Shown here: positions 44,429 through 54,224 of the stretch, one piece after another
Layout: each line of letters begins with the position of its first letter
How positions within the stretch are numbered: the stretch's first letter is position 1
From: Pseudocercospora fijiensis CIRAD86
Lineage: Eukaryota > Ascomycota > Dothideomycetes > Mycosphaerellales > Mycosphaerellaceae
Direction: 5' to 3'
Length of the DNA stretch: 64,000 nt
Assembly (NCBI RefSeq): GCF_000340215.1
Contig: NW_006921533.1
Location: 5,547,424-5,611,423, forward strand
Made by a program: the position numbers and the translations under genes
Notes under the pieces: model-generated
Database searches by the model: none
What the model was told of the DNA's origin: nothing
The model's input: the letters and a program-made list of their open reading frames with translations, nothing else

Positions 44429-46578
44429 CTAAGCAGGCGTTTGGAACGGGAAGTCTACACTGGCCAGACCTTGACCACCGGGTTCCAACAAATCGTAACC
44501 CATACCGACCGACCATAACTCTTCGTCTTGAAAGCCCCAGGCGAGCATTTCGCCAGGAGAGAGATCATCGGCGGCGGCGTTCTCGGCTACGCCAAAGCTT
44601 TCAGCGTAGGCAGGATAAGCATCCAAAGCTGCAGGAATACTCTGCGGTGTGCTCTAATAAGTATTTGCTCTTCCAGAGTTGGGTAGCGTGGTTGATGAGC
44701 CCTCCGTATGAGATTGGCGAATGGCTGAGGGACGAATTGCGGACGACGTTACGCTTCCGACCTGCTTCAGCATTCGTTCGAAGCCTTTTGCCATGCTGAA
44801 AACCATGTGATTAGCACCGGCCTTGCAGCAGTGGAGACGGCAGATAATAGCTTCGATCAGCGGCATAGTTCGATCAGCTGGGCTGATAGTAATTCCGATT
44901 GCGCTCCACCTATGCGCCATCTTCAGCAGAAACACCACTGCAAATGCGATCATAGAGTGAAGATAGAGCGGCATTCCCACGATTTCAGCGCAGTGCCTTG
45001 GATCATACAGAAATTGTTCGAGTACGTGGGGTGCTGACTCCACTGCGTGCAAAGCCAATGGCCGCAGGCTCGTGGGAAGCTCGCACAGCTTCTCGAGAGG
45101 TCGACCGCGAAGGACGATACTATTCAGGACCAGGTTGCTGAAGTGAAATTGCAAAGCGATATTCCTTGATAGCTCGCTGCTCTGAGTGGTCTGGTCAGTC
45201 CATCGTTCTCTCCATGCCACCATACTGTCAGTGAATCGCATATGATTGAGCACGGAAGAGTCTTGCCCATCCATCACTCGTTTCGGATTGAGTCCAAAAT
45301 GCTCGAATGCTCTCCCAAGCCCGGTGAGATTAGTCACTTGAGCAATTAGTGCCCTGTCTGACTCTGTGCAAATCTCCGACCTCAGCAGTAGATCAAAGTC
45401 CTTGATTGTACGGAGCTCATTCATACAAGGCGGTCTACCGTAGGCAATCGAGAATTGATGGTCCAGTACGTAGAGTAGATACCACAGCCTGGTTTTCTCG
45501 ATGCAGTCACGTCGCTGTTCGTCACTGGAATCCGCATCAGAGAATGCTGTGTAAAAGGCGTGATGCAAGTTCAGCTCGGTAGCCATACGAATGCTTAGAC
45601 CTGATAGCTTCCAAGATAGTTACGGCTGCCAGAAGGCTGCAATCACAAGCCCTCGGATATCGTCCAAAGTATGGAAGCGGTCCTACATTACCGATGACAC
45701 CACGCCCATAAAATGGCTGTGGATGTTTTCATGCAGCGCCTCCTTTCCTGGCATAAGTAGTGCAGCAACCAGCATGACGGCAGTGAAGAGCACTGTCGAT
45801 GATGCACGAAGACTCTCCACTGTCGCATTGTAGGAGATACCAGCAGAGAAGAGGTGGTGGGCCTAGTGTCGTTGGAACAGCTCGAGCAATTCATCTGCCT
45901 CGTTCGGGCCAAGTAAGCCTTTAGAGATGAGATCGTGATCTTTCCTTCGCATGCCGCCCTTTCGTCTCTGCTTGACCGATCTGAGTTGACTGCGAAGGCC
46001 GTTCAATCTGGTGGCTTCAATCAGGTTGCTGATCGGATCTAGCGACACGTCTCTAGCGCGGATAGCATCACCACGTTCTTCGGAATTAGGCCTTGTCTGC
46101 TGAGGAGGAGAACGAGGCTGGACCTATTAGATATGACCGATCACGCCGTTAGTGCATGGCTGGACTCTACTGATGTCGGCCTCTGAAATGATCAACTCAC
46201 AATCGCGGGTGATGTGCACAGGTCCAGCGCAGGCATATCTAGTCGCTCTAAAATGTCTTCGAGAGCTCTTTCCAGCTTCGTGATTGTGAGCTGCAAAGGC
46301 TCGACATTTTCATTGGCAGCATTTGACTACTGCTTTCTCTCTCGCAAGCAGGTAAGTTGCAGCCGCGTACATCTCGAGCAGTCTTCGTTGCTTCCTTGGT
46401 TTAGTACATCGTATCTGACTTTCAATCGTCTGCAGTTAGCATACGCTTTGCTCTGCTTGGATGGCATGCCATTCTGAACATCTTCCGGGAGAGATCGTCT
46501 TGCTCGCTTAGAAGGTCTGCTTTCACCAGAAGGTGAACTTTGAGGCTGCGAAAAAGGTGTTCGTGCGGAGCTATCCAT
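44429..46578 (-). pseudogene. Zn2Cys6 fungal transcription factor, inactivated by RIP-type mutations
   Basis: Two exons (46578-46201 and 46123-44429; 77-base intron with donor GTGAGT and acceptor AATAG) keep one phase over 690 codons. In-frame stops occur at 46327-46329, 45863-45865, 45683-45685, 45620-45622 and 44654-44656; all are TAG or TAA. The binuclear zinc cluster near the N-terminus has the right spacing, but the first and third ligands are Tyr (residues 46 and 56), leaving Cys49, 67, 70 and 77. After it come a short coiled coil and a Fungal_trans middle domain, including the ATELNLHHAF region (from 45586), and a C-terminal acidic region. Every lesion fits a CA-to-TA or TG-to-TA change. 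The frame is otherwise intact, so inactivation looks recent or restricted to RIP. Its former targets are unknown. Confidence 0.85.
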
Positions 46579-46699
46579 GTAAGATGAATGATGGGCCTGT
46601 CAACTGGACCGACTTGTGCTCACGCTGTCTTCTATACGGACGGCATTTCAGCGACGACGAGAGATGGGTGAAGGATCGGGTATCGGCGAAATGCCCAAA

Positions 46700-47020
46700 T
46701 ACGTTCAGCCAGATCAGCAGCAATCCAATGCTTCGTACCCAGAAACCGCGCCCAACCTTCTCGAGACTATTGGCTCTCTGGACGCTCGCCTCATGGCCTG
46801 CTGAATGGTAGAGACAACGAGCGGGAAGAACTTGAGCAGGATTGAAACCGTGAAGAAGAACACTCCTGGCTGTCGACAACAATGCCCAGAAATGCGCACG
46901 GCCATGCTCGAAGCTGCTCGGCTCCCCAGTCCGATATCCATTGATCAACGTCACCAGCGTCACAATCAACGATAAAGATTGATGCGTCGAGCACTGACAA
47001 TTCAGCAGGAAAGACACTAA
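46700..47020 (-). pseudogene. DUF3176-like membrane protein relic
   Basis: Minus-strand fragments in two frames recall the start of DUF3176 proteins, a fungal membrane family of unknown role. A hydrophobic LIVTLVTLINGYRTGEPSSF segment is followed by an 'ALLSTARSVLL' helix. Then, in a shifted frame, comes FPLVVSTIQQAMRRASRE with GAVSGYEALD, the position of the 'W/E-x-S-R-G' region in that family. The pieces are in the right order but separated by frameshifts, and there is no start or complete domain. It lies directly upstream (on the minus strand) of the broken transcription factor. Confidence 0.4.
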
Positions 47021-47131
47021 TGGTCTCAGCGAGCTCCACTCCGGCAGCCCTCTTTGGGTTCAGATAAGTGAACGACCAGATTTCTTTCTCTCTTCCTCAT
47101 CAACATCCTCCAAACTATAGTCCCAACTAGA

Positions 47132-48031
47132 ATGTCCAAAAACATCTTAATCACAGGTGCAACCGGCAAACAAGGCGGCGGTGTGATCAAGCACCTCCTC
47201 GATAACCCATCCTTCACTCTCCTGGCCCTGACCCGAAACACCTCGTCACCCAGCGCCCAAGCCCTAGCCAAAAAGGGAACAAACATCAAGCTCGTCCAAG
47301 GAGACCAAAACGATGTCCCAGCCCTCTTCAAATCCGCTCTCGAAGTGACCAATAGCGCACCGATCTGGGGCATCTTCAGCGTCCAAGTAGCAGGCGCAGG
47401 AGAAGTAAAACAAGGCTGCGATTTGATCGACGAAGCCAAGAAGCACGGCGTGAAATGTTTCATATACAGTAGTGTCGAACGAGGAGGTGATGAGGAGAGT
47501 TGGAACATCGAGACTACAGTTCCGCATTTCCAGACGAAATATCAAATCGAACGTTATTTGCAAGAGAAGGCTGGAAGCGGAATGGCTTGGACAATTTTGA
47601 GACCGACAGCTTTCATGGATAACTTGGCTCCTGGTTTCCCGGCTAAGGTATTCTTGGCTGCGATGAGGGATACGCTTGGGGAGAAAGCATTGCAGTGGAT
47701 TGCGAGTTCTGATATCGGGGCTTTTGCAAAGATTGTGTTTGAGCATCCGGAGGAGTGGAATCGTAAGGCTTTAGGACTTGCGGGTGAGGAGCAGACGGTT
47801 GCTCAACTTTGTGAGAAGGTGGACAGGAAGACGGGTGTCAGTGTGCAGCCAACGTTTTGGATTTTTGGAGCATTGCTGAAGAAATTGGTGAATGAGATGG
47901 GAGTTATGCTGGATTGGTTTGGAAGTGATGGGTATAAGGCCGATATTCCGAAGTTGAAGAAGATATATCCTGCCTTGATGGACTTCGAGGCGTGGCTCGA
48001 GAAAGAGAGTCCTTTTCCGAAGAAGGCGTGA
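47132..48031 (+). CDS. NmrA-like NAD(P)-binding protein
   Basis: This single-exon gene encodes 299 residues, typical for the family. The N-terminal Rossmann motif is GATGKQGGGV (about 8-17). Then come LTRN at the end of strand 2 (NADP-type), YSSVERGG in the active-site region, and the RPTAFMDN segment common to NmrA/HSCARG proteins. The active-site Tyr-x3-Lys of classical SDRs is replaced, as in the NmrA group, so it may be a redox sensor rather than an enzyme. NmrA-like proteins regulate nitrogen metabolism in fungi or respond to the NADPH/NADP ratio. It is the only apparently intact gene in the 44.4-49.9 kb stretch. Confidence 0.88.
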   Translation: MSKNILITGATGKQGGGVIKHLLDNPSFTLLALTRNTSSPSAQALAKKGTNIKLVQGDQNDVPALFKSALEVTNSAPIWGIFSVQVAGAGEVKQGCDLIDEAKKHGVKCFIYSSVERGGDEESWNIETTVPHFQTKYQIERYLQEKAGSGMAWTILRPTAFMDNLAPGFPAKVFLAAMRDTLGEKALQWIASSDIGAFAKIVFEHPEEWNRKALGLAGEEQTVAQLCEKVDRKTGVSVQPTFWIFGALLKKLVNEMGVMLDWFGSDGYKADIPKLKKIYPALMDFEAWLEKESPFPKKA

Positions 48032-48609
48032 TCAGGTTTGGAGGAGCAAGCTTTGAGAGATCTGCCTCCAAGACTGTCTTCCATACTGCTGCGAGGCCGT
48101 TCTGGCATTTTTGGCTGCTGGAATGGTCAGCTCGACTCTGCTGAATATTCCATGTTCTTGACCTTCTACCCAGACTCTGAGTATTCCTATCTCACTGGGA
48201 CACTCGCTCTTTCCTGTTCCGGCAATAGGCCCGCTCTCTTAAGCACACCCTGGTCCATTTGAGCCGGTGTTCCAGGACTCGGTATATTGCAGTCTCCAAG
48301 CGGCAACCTTTGGCCGAATCTCCTAAGCTCTTGCCAGCACGTGTTTAGCAAGTGCAGCACTGACTGTGACGCCGGAGAGATCTCGCGTACGCTGCCGGTT
48401 CTTGAGGAGCCAGTGGCAGCTTACTATTACGACACGGCCTAGGAGAGCAATTGTGCGTAGTAATACAGAGTAGCTGCATATCGGTGGTAGTGACCTTCTG
48501 ACCTTGTGACCTACATTGACACGGGATATAAGATGTACTTTGGCGTGCATTGCACACGCCTCACACTTGAGGGTGCGATTAGTTGACAGAAACATCGACA
48601 AAGGCAGCC
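48032..48609. other. Intergenic, no supported gene
   Basis: 3' flank of the NmrA-like gene and 5' region of the broken NLP-type gene. Only chance frames. Confidence 0.4.
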
Positions 48610-49242
48610 ATGCTAAGGAGCCATTATCTTCTTGCACTTACCATCGGGGCACTTGCAACCCCTTTGACACGAAGAGCAGACATTGACTCGGATGCCGCGA
48701 TTGAATTTTCGCAAACGGGGCCAGGCACGACTGAAGGCACCCTGATGCTCAAATGGAAGCCTTACCTTTACGTAGTGGATGGCTGCGTGCCATTTCCAGC
48801 AGTTGACGAGGATGGTAACACCAGGTGAGAGCTGTCCTTCGCTCGGGTGTACTATCGATACGATGGGGAAGATGTCGTGGTCTGGCTTTCTGATGCCACC
48901 GAGGACGCCACACTTCTTGGAGTAGCTGCATCGTACCATGGAGACTATGTCACATCCACGGCTCCCGACCTCAGTGGCGATCATCCATTGATCCGGTATT
49001 ATACTGCCTATCAGATTCTTGACCATTCTTTGGGATTCACGAGCCCTGTCGGAGGCACACAGCCGCTCATTGCTTGGGATGAGCTTCCAAGTGTTGCCCA
49101 AAGTGCGCTTGCCAACAAAGATTGGGACGGTAAGTCTTTCCCGCCCTGTTCACAGAGTGAGAAATTGATCCTCGTTCCAGATGCAAACGTGCCCTTCGTC
49201 GACGCGAACTTCAACGCGAATCTGGCCGAAGCTGAGCTGTAG
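48610..49242 (+). pseudogene. Broken NLP (NPP1/necrosis-inducing-like) secreted protein gene
   Basis: A signal peptide (about residues 1-17, then a dibasic site) leads into the beta-rich start of an NPP1 domain, with a Cys followed by PFPAVDEDGN. An in-frame TGA at 48826-48828 follows. The same frame continues after it to 49240-49242 with the second half of the domain (VVVWLSDATED... ASYHGDYV ... ending in an Asn/Ala/Leu-rich tail). The middle portion expected between these halves is largely missing, apparently an in-frame deletion. The conserved histidine-bearing active heptapeptide is altered: both His positions read Tyr and a Trp position reads Gly. The gene therefore has a stop, a deletion and lost key residues, and should not make a functional cytolysin. 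It lies 650 bases from the RIP-altered transposon. Confidence 0.75.
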
Positions 49243-49888
49243 TCGCTGGGATTGATGAAAGCAGCGCTCTGGGTGGCAGGGGAAGCAGAGATGTGCCTTG
49301 TGAGACTGTGAAGCAGGCTCGGCATGGTTCTGATTGTGCGGTTAGCTGGCGAGGAGGCTCTCGACGGACTGAGCGCGTGGCATATAGCCTTGCTTTAGCA
49401 ATGAAGATTTGAAGGCGTGCAATGCCTGTTCACATAGGCCCGCCATTCAGGTCACGGGCAGGAGGTGCTCCACCCGAGATGTGGCAAGACGTGATTGCCT
49501 CTAGGCGTAGGAAGGTGCGTCTGCTGTCAGACTTCACGTCGTCCAAAATGTCAGAAGTGCTGCTCAGGGCCTTATCAATCAATGTCTACAGGCCATCTGC
49601 GACCAATACCCGGTTTGACGAGCTGGCTACATTATCTCCTGGTCCGCCTTGCCAGGTTGTCGCTGGTAAAGATATGTTTCAGCCACCGCAGTACGTACCG
49701 AGAAAGCAAAAGCGACAGCCAAGTCCACATGCCAGACAAGAGTGTCTAGAAGTCTCGAACAGGCGGCCGCCAGCGCGTCATTCGTGTCAGCGCACGACGG
49801 TTACACAGCCCAGGCACCGAATGCAGCAGACCGTTATGTGGACGAAGATGCAACAGACACCTTTAGCAACCTCCAGTGCCAGAATTTA
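49243..49888. other. Intergenic next to the transposon
   Basis: A 155-codon plus frame (49422-49889) runs to the transposon edge but is Arg/Pro/Gln-rich without domain features; I take it as chance. The word CCTTTAGCAACCTCC occurs at 49860-49874 and again inside the altered block at 49942-49956. Confidence 0.45.
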
Positions 49889-50079
49889 GTGGTGTTCACC
49901 AGGGTTAGTAACTAAGCCTATCTGAGACGGCTCTTCCGAGGCCTTTAGCAACCTCCTTTTGCCACCTCTTGGCTGCTTAGTTATCGTATCTACAGTGATG
50001 TAACCCTGGCTCTTTAATATAGACCTTAGTTAGTATATAGTAGTATTGTTGTCGGCTTAAAATAGACGCTTAAGTAAGG

Positions 50080-51186
50080 CAATTATTACTAGACTATTAG
50101 GTAGTTGTCGGACAAGCGGCTAGCGCCTATCTCGAGTCGGTAGTCGATATTATCGTAGACGACGAGGCCGACGAGGCGTACGTAGGCGATTAAATAAGAA
50201 GCCTATATCTAGACGATTATAATCGGCTTAAAAGGATAAGGTTAGCGGACCTAATAAACGATTAGTATAAGCGTAGATTTCGCTTCTAGAAGCAGGACCT
50301 ATATAGGTTAGTAAGGCTACTTAAGTTAGACTAGATTAAGTAGCTATACCGCATAGAACCTACTAAGGAAGAAGCCTTGTTAGTGCTTCTATAGCGATTA
50401 GCAAGCAGTGCGAGTTAGCAGTTACTAGCGTACGACTTTAGCAGAGGGCCGACCTAGATTAGTATTATATTTAATACTATTCTTAAGCATCTAGACGACT
50501 TCTTTAGCGACAGATTGTTATTCGACACTCGTCGGTTAACCCCTTAGTATTTGCGGAGGTGCGTAGAGGCCTTAGAACCGGACGTTAGTCTTGCTAAAGT
50601 GTGTAGATTTATTAATAGCACCCTTCGTCCCTACTATAGGCTAAAGTATAACTAGAAGTTATACTATAGCGGACATAAGAGAGTATACGGTATTAAATTC
50701 TAGGCGGTTATTACTCTAGACGGTCTGCTATCGTTATTATATAGTCCTAAACCTAGCTCTTTTAGGGATTCTCGGATAGTGTTTGAATCTAATATTTAGT
50801 AGATTTGGCACGCGTTATTCGATAGGTACGGATTAGACGATAAGGTATTTATTTATAGCGACTCGGCGTACGCAGTAGCGGATAGTATTATATCTGCTTT
50901 CAAAGGTTAGAATAGTTAACCTCGTACGCCGCTATAGAGGCAGATAGACTAGGAGATGTCGGCTTTAAAGGTTGCTATAGAGCATATATTCGGACAGATA
51001 TCAAATCTATAGCGAATTAACTTAGTTAAGCAGAGGGCGGACTTATAGGCTATTAGGTCTATCTATCGAGCGTGCGTTCTTCTTACTAATTGCTATACCT
51101 ACTATTATAGAAACTAGGTATCTATAGGTCGCATAGATCTACCGGTATTAGAAGAATACCTCTATTCGAGGGCAACTAATGCTTAA
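50080..51186 (+). pseudogene. Harbinger-type DDE transposase, RIP-inactivated
   Basis: The frame is unbroken in phase over 340 codons up to the TAA at 51184-51186, with internal TAG/TAA where Trp or Gln is expected. The helical N-terminal part includes LYRIEPTKEEALLVLL and LAYDFSRGPT. Then comes the DDE core. The first catalytic position now reads Asn in CRFINSTLRP, as a TG-to-TA change would produce. The second is Asp in YSDSAYA, and the acidic third is Glu in VAIEHIFGQI. These three blocks in this order are diagnostic of the DDE superfamily 4 / PIF-Harbinger transposases. The start codon is not certain. Confidence 0.8.
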
Positions 51187-51946
51187 ATTAGTAACGAGAT
51201 TAGAGCCCTCGTTGCGACGGTTCTTCCGCTAGGATAGCAACCGCCGCGACTAGAGTAAGGTAATAAGGGCGATAAAGGAGATAGGTATACGTCGCCGGCG
51301 ATAGAAGACGAGGGTAGCGATAGTAATAGTAATAGAAGAACGACGATAATGTCGAGAAGTCAAAGTATAGCTTTACAATTCTAACGGTATTCTTAGCACT
51401 CGCACTATAGGAGCGAGTATATTTCGAGCTATTAGTATATATCTAGAAAGTAGCGAAAATAGGTAACTAGAGCGTCTATGCGCGATTCTCGTAATGTCTC
51501 GGCGATGTTGTTAACCTATTACTAAGTAATAGTTATATACTACTAACCCTACCCCTCCTCCTATTTCCTAAATTTCTAGCAATAATCTCGCGATTAAGAG
51601 AACAATAAGGTAACGGCAGGAGCAACTAGTTCGCTAAATCGATACTAAAGAGCAATATTGCTAATAAATAAGTAGGGATTTGCTTTAACTAATCCTACAA
51701 AACGAACTCTATACTATAATAACTACTACCTACTCCTCCGAGTCGAAAAAGTCCTCGGGGACCTTAATATCGTCTACATTCTGATCCTAATCGTAGCGAT
51801 CTAACTACCCTATCTGCTATAAGAAGCCTAGTTTCGGTAAGCGCTCGAATGGCTCTAGTATTAGTATCTTGCTCTTCCTGCGGTAGATAACCTATAATAG
51901 CACTCGAGTGTAATCCGGATATACACCTATTACCGTCTAGCTAATA

Positions 51947-52846
51947 TTAGTAAGTTGCTAGTTAAGAGAGAGATAATAGCACTTATAATAGTAGTATTAA
52001 GGTGCTGTAATTCGTTCTTCTAACTATTAGTTAGGCCTCGAATATAGTACTAATTAAGGGCGGTTAGGCCTTCCTTAATCTTCTCGAAGTTAGCTTCTTA
52101 GCTATAGTAACAACAACAATAACGCCTACCTTCTCGAAGTGCGGTTTTAGCAATTCGTTTAGTTTCGAGAACGCTCTATTAATCGAGGCGTTATTATTAC
52201 GCTTACGGCGGCGCAGTCGTATACGCTAAGTCGTCGACGGTATAGAAGGCGTAGGAGATTCTTCCGGTTTAGTAGAGGTCGCCTAAGAAGAGCTATTATT
52301 CAATCGACGTCGCTTCGAGCCTAACCTATCTATTAGACTATCGCGGATAACGACCTCCTTACGCCGAGCCGCCTCCTTCTATTCCTTTATCGCTACCTTG
52401 TCGAAGAGCTAAGGGTTTATACGTAGGGCGTGTTTAATAAAGAAGTCCTTCGCTTACGAGAGGTTATCGTTGCTAGGTGCTATACTAGTAGAGCGCTCTT
52501 TAGCGGCCTGTTCCTTTACCCTCTTAACTAACTTTACGTTATAGCTCTACCGGAAGCTAGAATTACTACTAAACTCCTTCTTACTATTAGCACGAGCCTA
52601 CGCATTTACACGACCTCTAACAAGCCGATAGAAGTTAGTAATATTGCCCTTCTTATAGGTATACTTTATATTATTTATTTGCTAGAAGACAACTAACTCT
52701 ATTCGAGCCGATAGCTTGCCTAGCTTTAATAGGTAAGCTATATTACTGCCCTTCTAAGACAGTGTTTCTACGGTCTTAATTAATAGCGAAGGTCTAGGTA
52801 ATAGAGATAGCCGCAATTGACTTACTAGAGTAGTTAGTAGCGGCAT
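51947..52846 (-). pseudogene. Second Harbinger-element frame, basic protein, RIP-altered
   Basis: From an ATG at 52844-52846 to a TAA at 51947-51949 the minus strand holds 300 codons in one phase. It is broken only by TAG/TAA, the same pattern as the transposase. The protein is rich in Lys, Arg and Ser. An N-terminal helical region of about 110 residues (including YLLKLGKLSARIELV) is followed by a disordered Ser/Pro/Arg-rich middle and a helical tail. PIF/Harbinger elements usually encode a second, Myb/SANT-like DNA-binding protein; here the Trp residues of that fold would have become stops, so I cannot confirm it. It is convergent with the transposase. Confidence 0.5.
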
Positions 52847-53414
52847 AGATAATAATAGAGAGGCGTATTTACTAGATCTAGTCGCTATATCGATAACTCT
52901 AGGTAGTAGGTAGGGGGAGGGGAGATAGCGACCTACGAAGGTATTGCGGAAGGCTATAATAATCTCGATTCGCTAATAAATTAGTAGGATAGGAAGACGA
53001 GCGATCTACTACCTGCCTTCGAGTCCTCTAGCCGCCTTATTACTATCCCTCCGAGTCCCTTACGAAGCCCGATTTCTACTCGAATTTTCTATCTAACAAC
53101 GTTACCTTCTATACTATTATATACTATCTATATTATTCGTACGACCTTAACTATTATTAAGAGCTTGTAATATATTACAATAGACATACTGCTAGTAGTA
53201 TAGAGTCTCCGAAGGTGTTATTTAGTATACTATAGAGCGATCGATAGAAGGTTTAATATTATAGGGGAAGGTAGTTACTATCGCTAAGGCTACTATACCG
53301 CTTCTATATCTACCTCCTTTAGCAATAGACTCATTGCATTACGACCTACGGCATTACAATCGATTGGCTATATATAATATAGTGGATACAGTGGATACAG
53401 GTGGTGAACCATTA

Positions 53415-54224
53415 GTCAGAAGTTGTTGTCGGAGGTGGACAGCGACACCTCCTGCTAAAGGTCTCTAACGAAGATGCAGCCGCCCGGCGGCCAGAAACCA
53501 GCGTGATTAGAAGCAGACTGCACTGCAGCCATTGACCGCTTTCTGCGCGTCCGCGTCCGCGTCCGCGAGTGACAGGAACATCATTATTGAGCCAATGCAC
53601 GCGAGAAGACCGTGTTGCTGGAAAATGCGATTCCCAGCCACGAGTCGAATAAAGCAGCCAAATTGAAAAGAGTCAAAAGACACGCCAAACACGCGGTGAC
53701 GCAGAACCCCACACATGAAAGTTTGTGTCAATGCTCGGTATTGGGACGAGCCTCTCGAGAAAGTGATGACGGGCGTGTTTTTTGCAATGTTTAGGGAATA
53801 GACGACTAGATCAAGAATCCCACATTTTTCCATTGCTCTGAACAAGTCCACTGAGCTTGTTGGCTTTGCAGACGTGTTTCTGCTGACCGTTGATGCCGCC
53901 AGGATCGCCTAAACCTCGCTCTGCACACGGTCATAGCGCCAGCGCGTCTCGTGTGGACCAAAGCTTCCACTTCAACTCGGCATTGAATCCTGCATTCTTC
54001 ACCACGGTCGCTGACCACAGGCCTTCTACCTCCTCTCTACGCCGTCTTCTCCTATCTGTGTACGATGGACATCGCGTCTGGCCACTAGTCACTCACTTCA
54101 ACTCCATCTACACGTCTCTACGCGCCAATATAAGGCGGGGCACCACGCACCTCAGCCTCGAAAATCTGCAGCATCTGCACCTTCGACGTGACGAGGTCTC
54201 GCGTTCCTACAGTCTGCATACATC
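53415..54224. other. Intergenic, no supported gene
   Basis: Normal composition resumes at about 53400. A 192-codon plus frame (53890-54468) overlaps the FHA-domain gene in another frame and is low-complexity. Nothing else is supported. The right part should be the promoter and 5' leader of the FHA gene. Confidence 0.4.

Larger units (their letters stand above)
49889..53411. mobile_element. PIF/Harbinger-like DNA transposon, RIP-altered
   Basis: A 3.5-kb block of CA/TG-poor DNA bounded by TTA on both sides (49886-49888 and 53412-53414), as expected for the three-base TWA target duplication of Harbinger elements. The ends share an imperfect inverted TTCACCA. It carries a transposase frame on plus and a second frame on minus, convergent. 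An alternative outer limit is the inverted word ACCTTTAGCA / TGCTAAAGGT at 49859-49868 and 53453-53462. The exact termini are therefore uncertain, but the element's identity from the transposase is firm. It carries many TAG/TAA codons and is no longer autonomous. Confidence 0.72.

Noticed and set aside
49422..49889. 155-codon frame next to the transposon
   Set aside because: Arg/Pro/Gln-rich, no domain, runs to the transposon boundary, and has rival frames.
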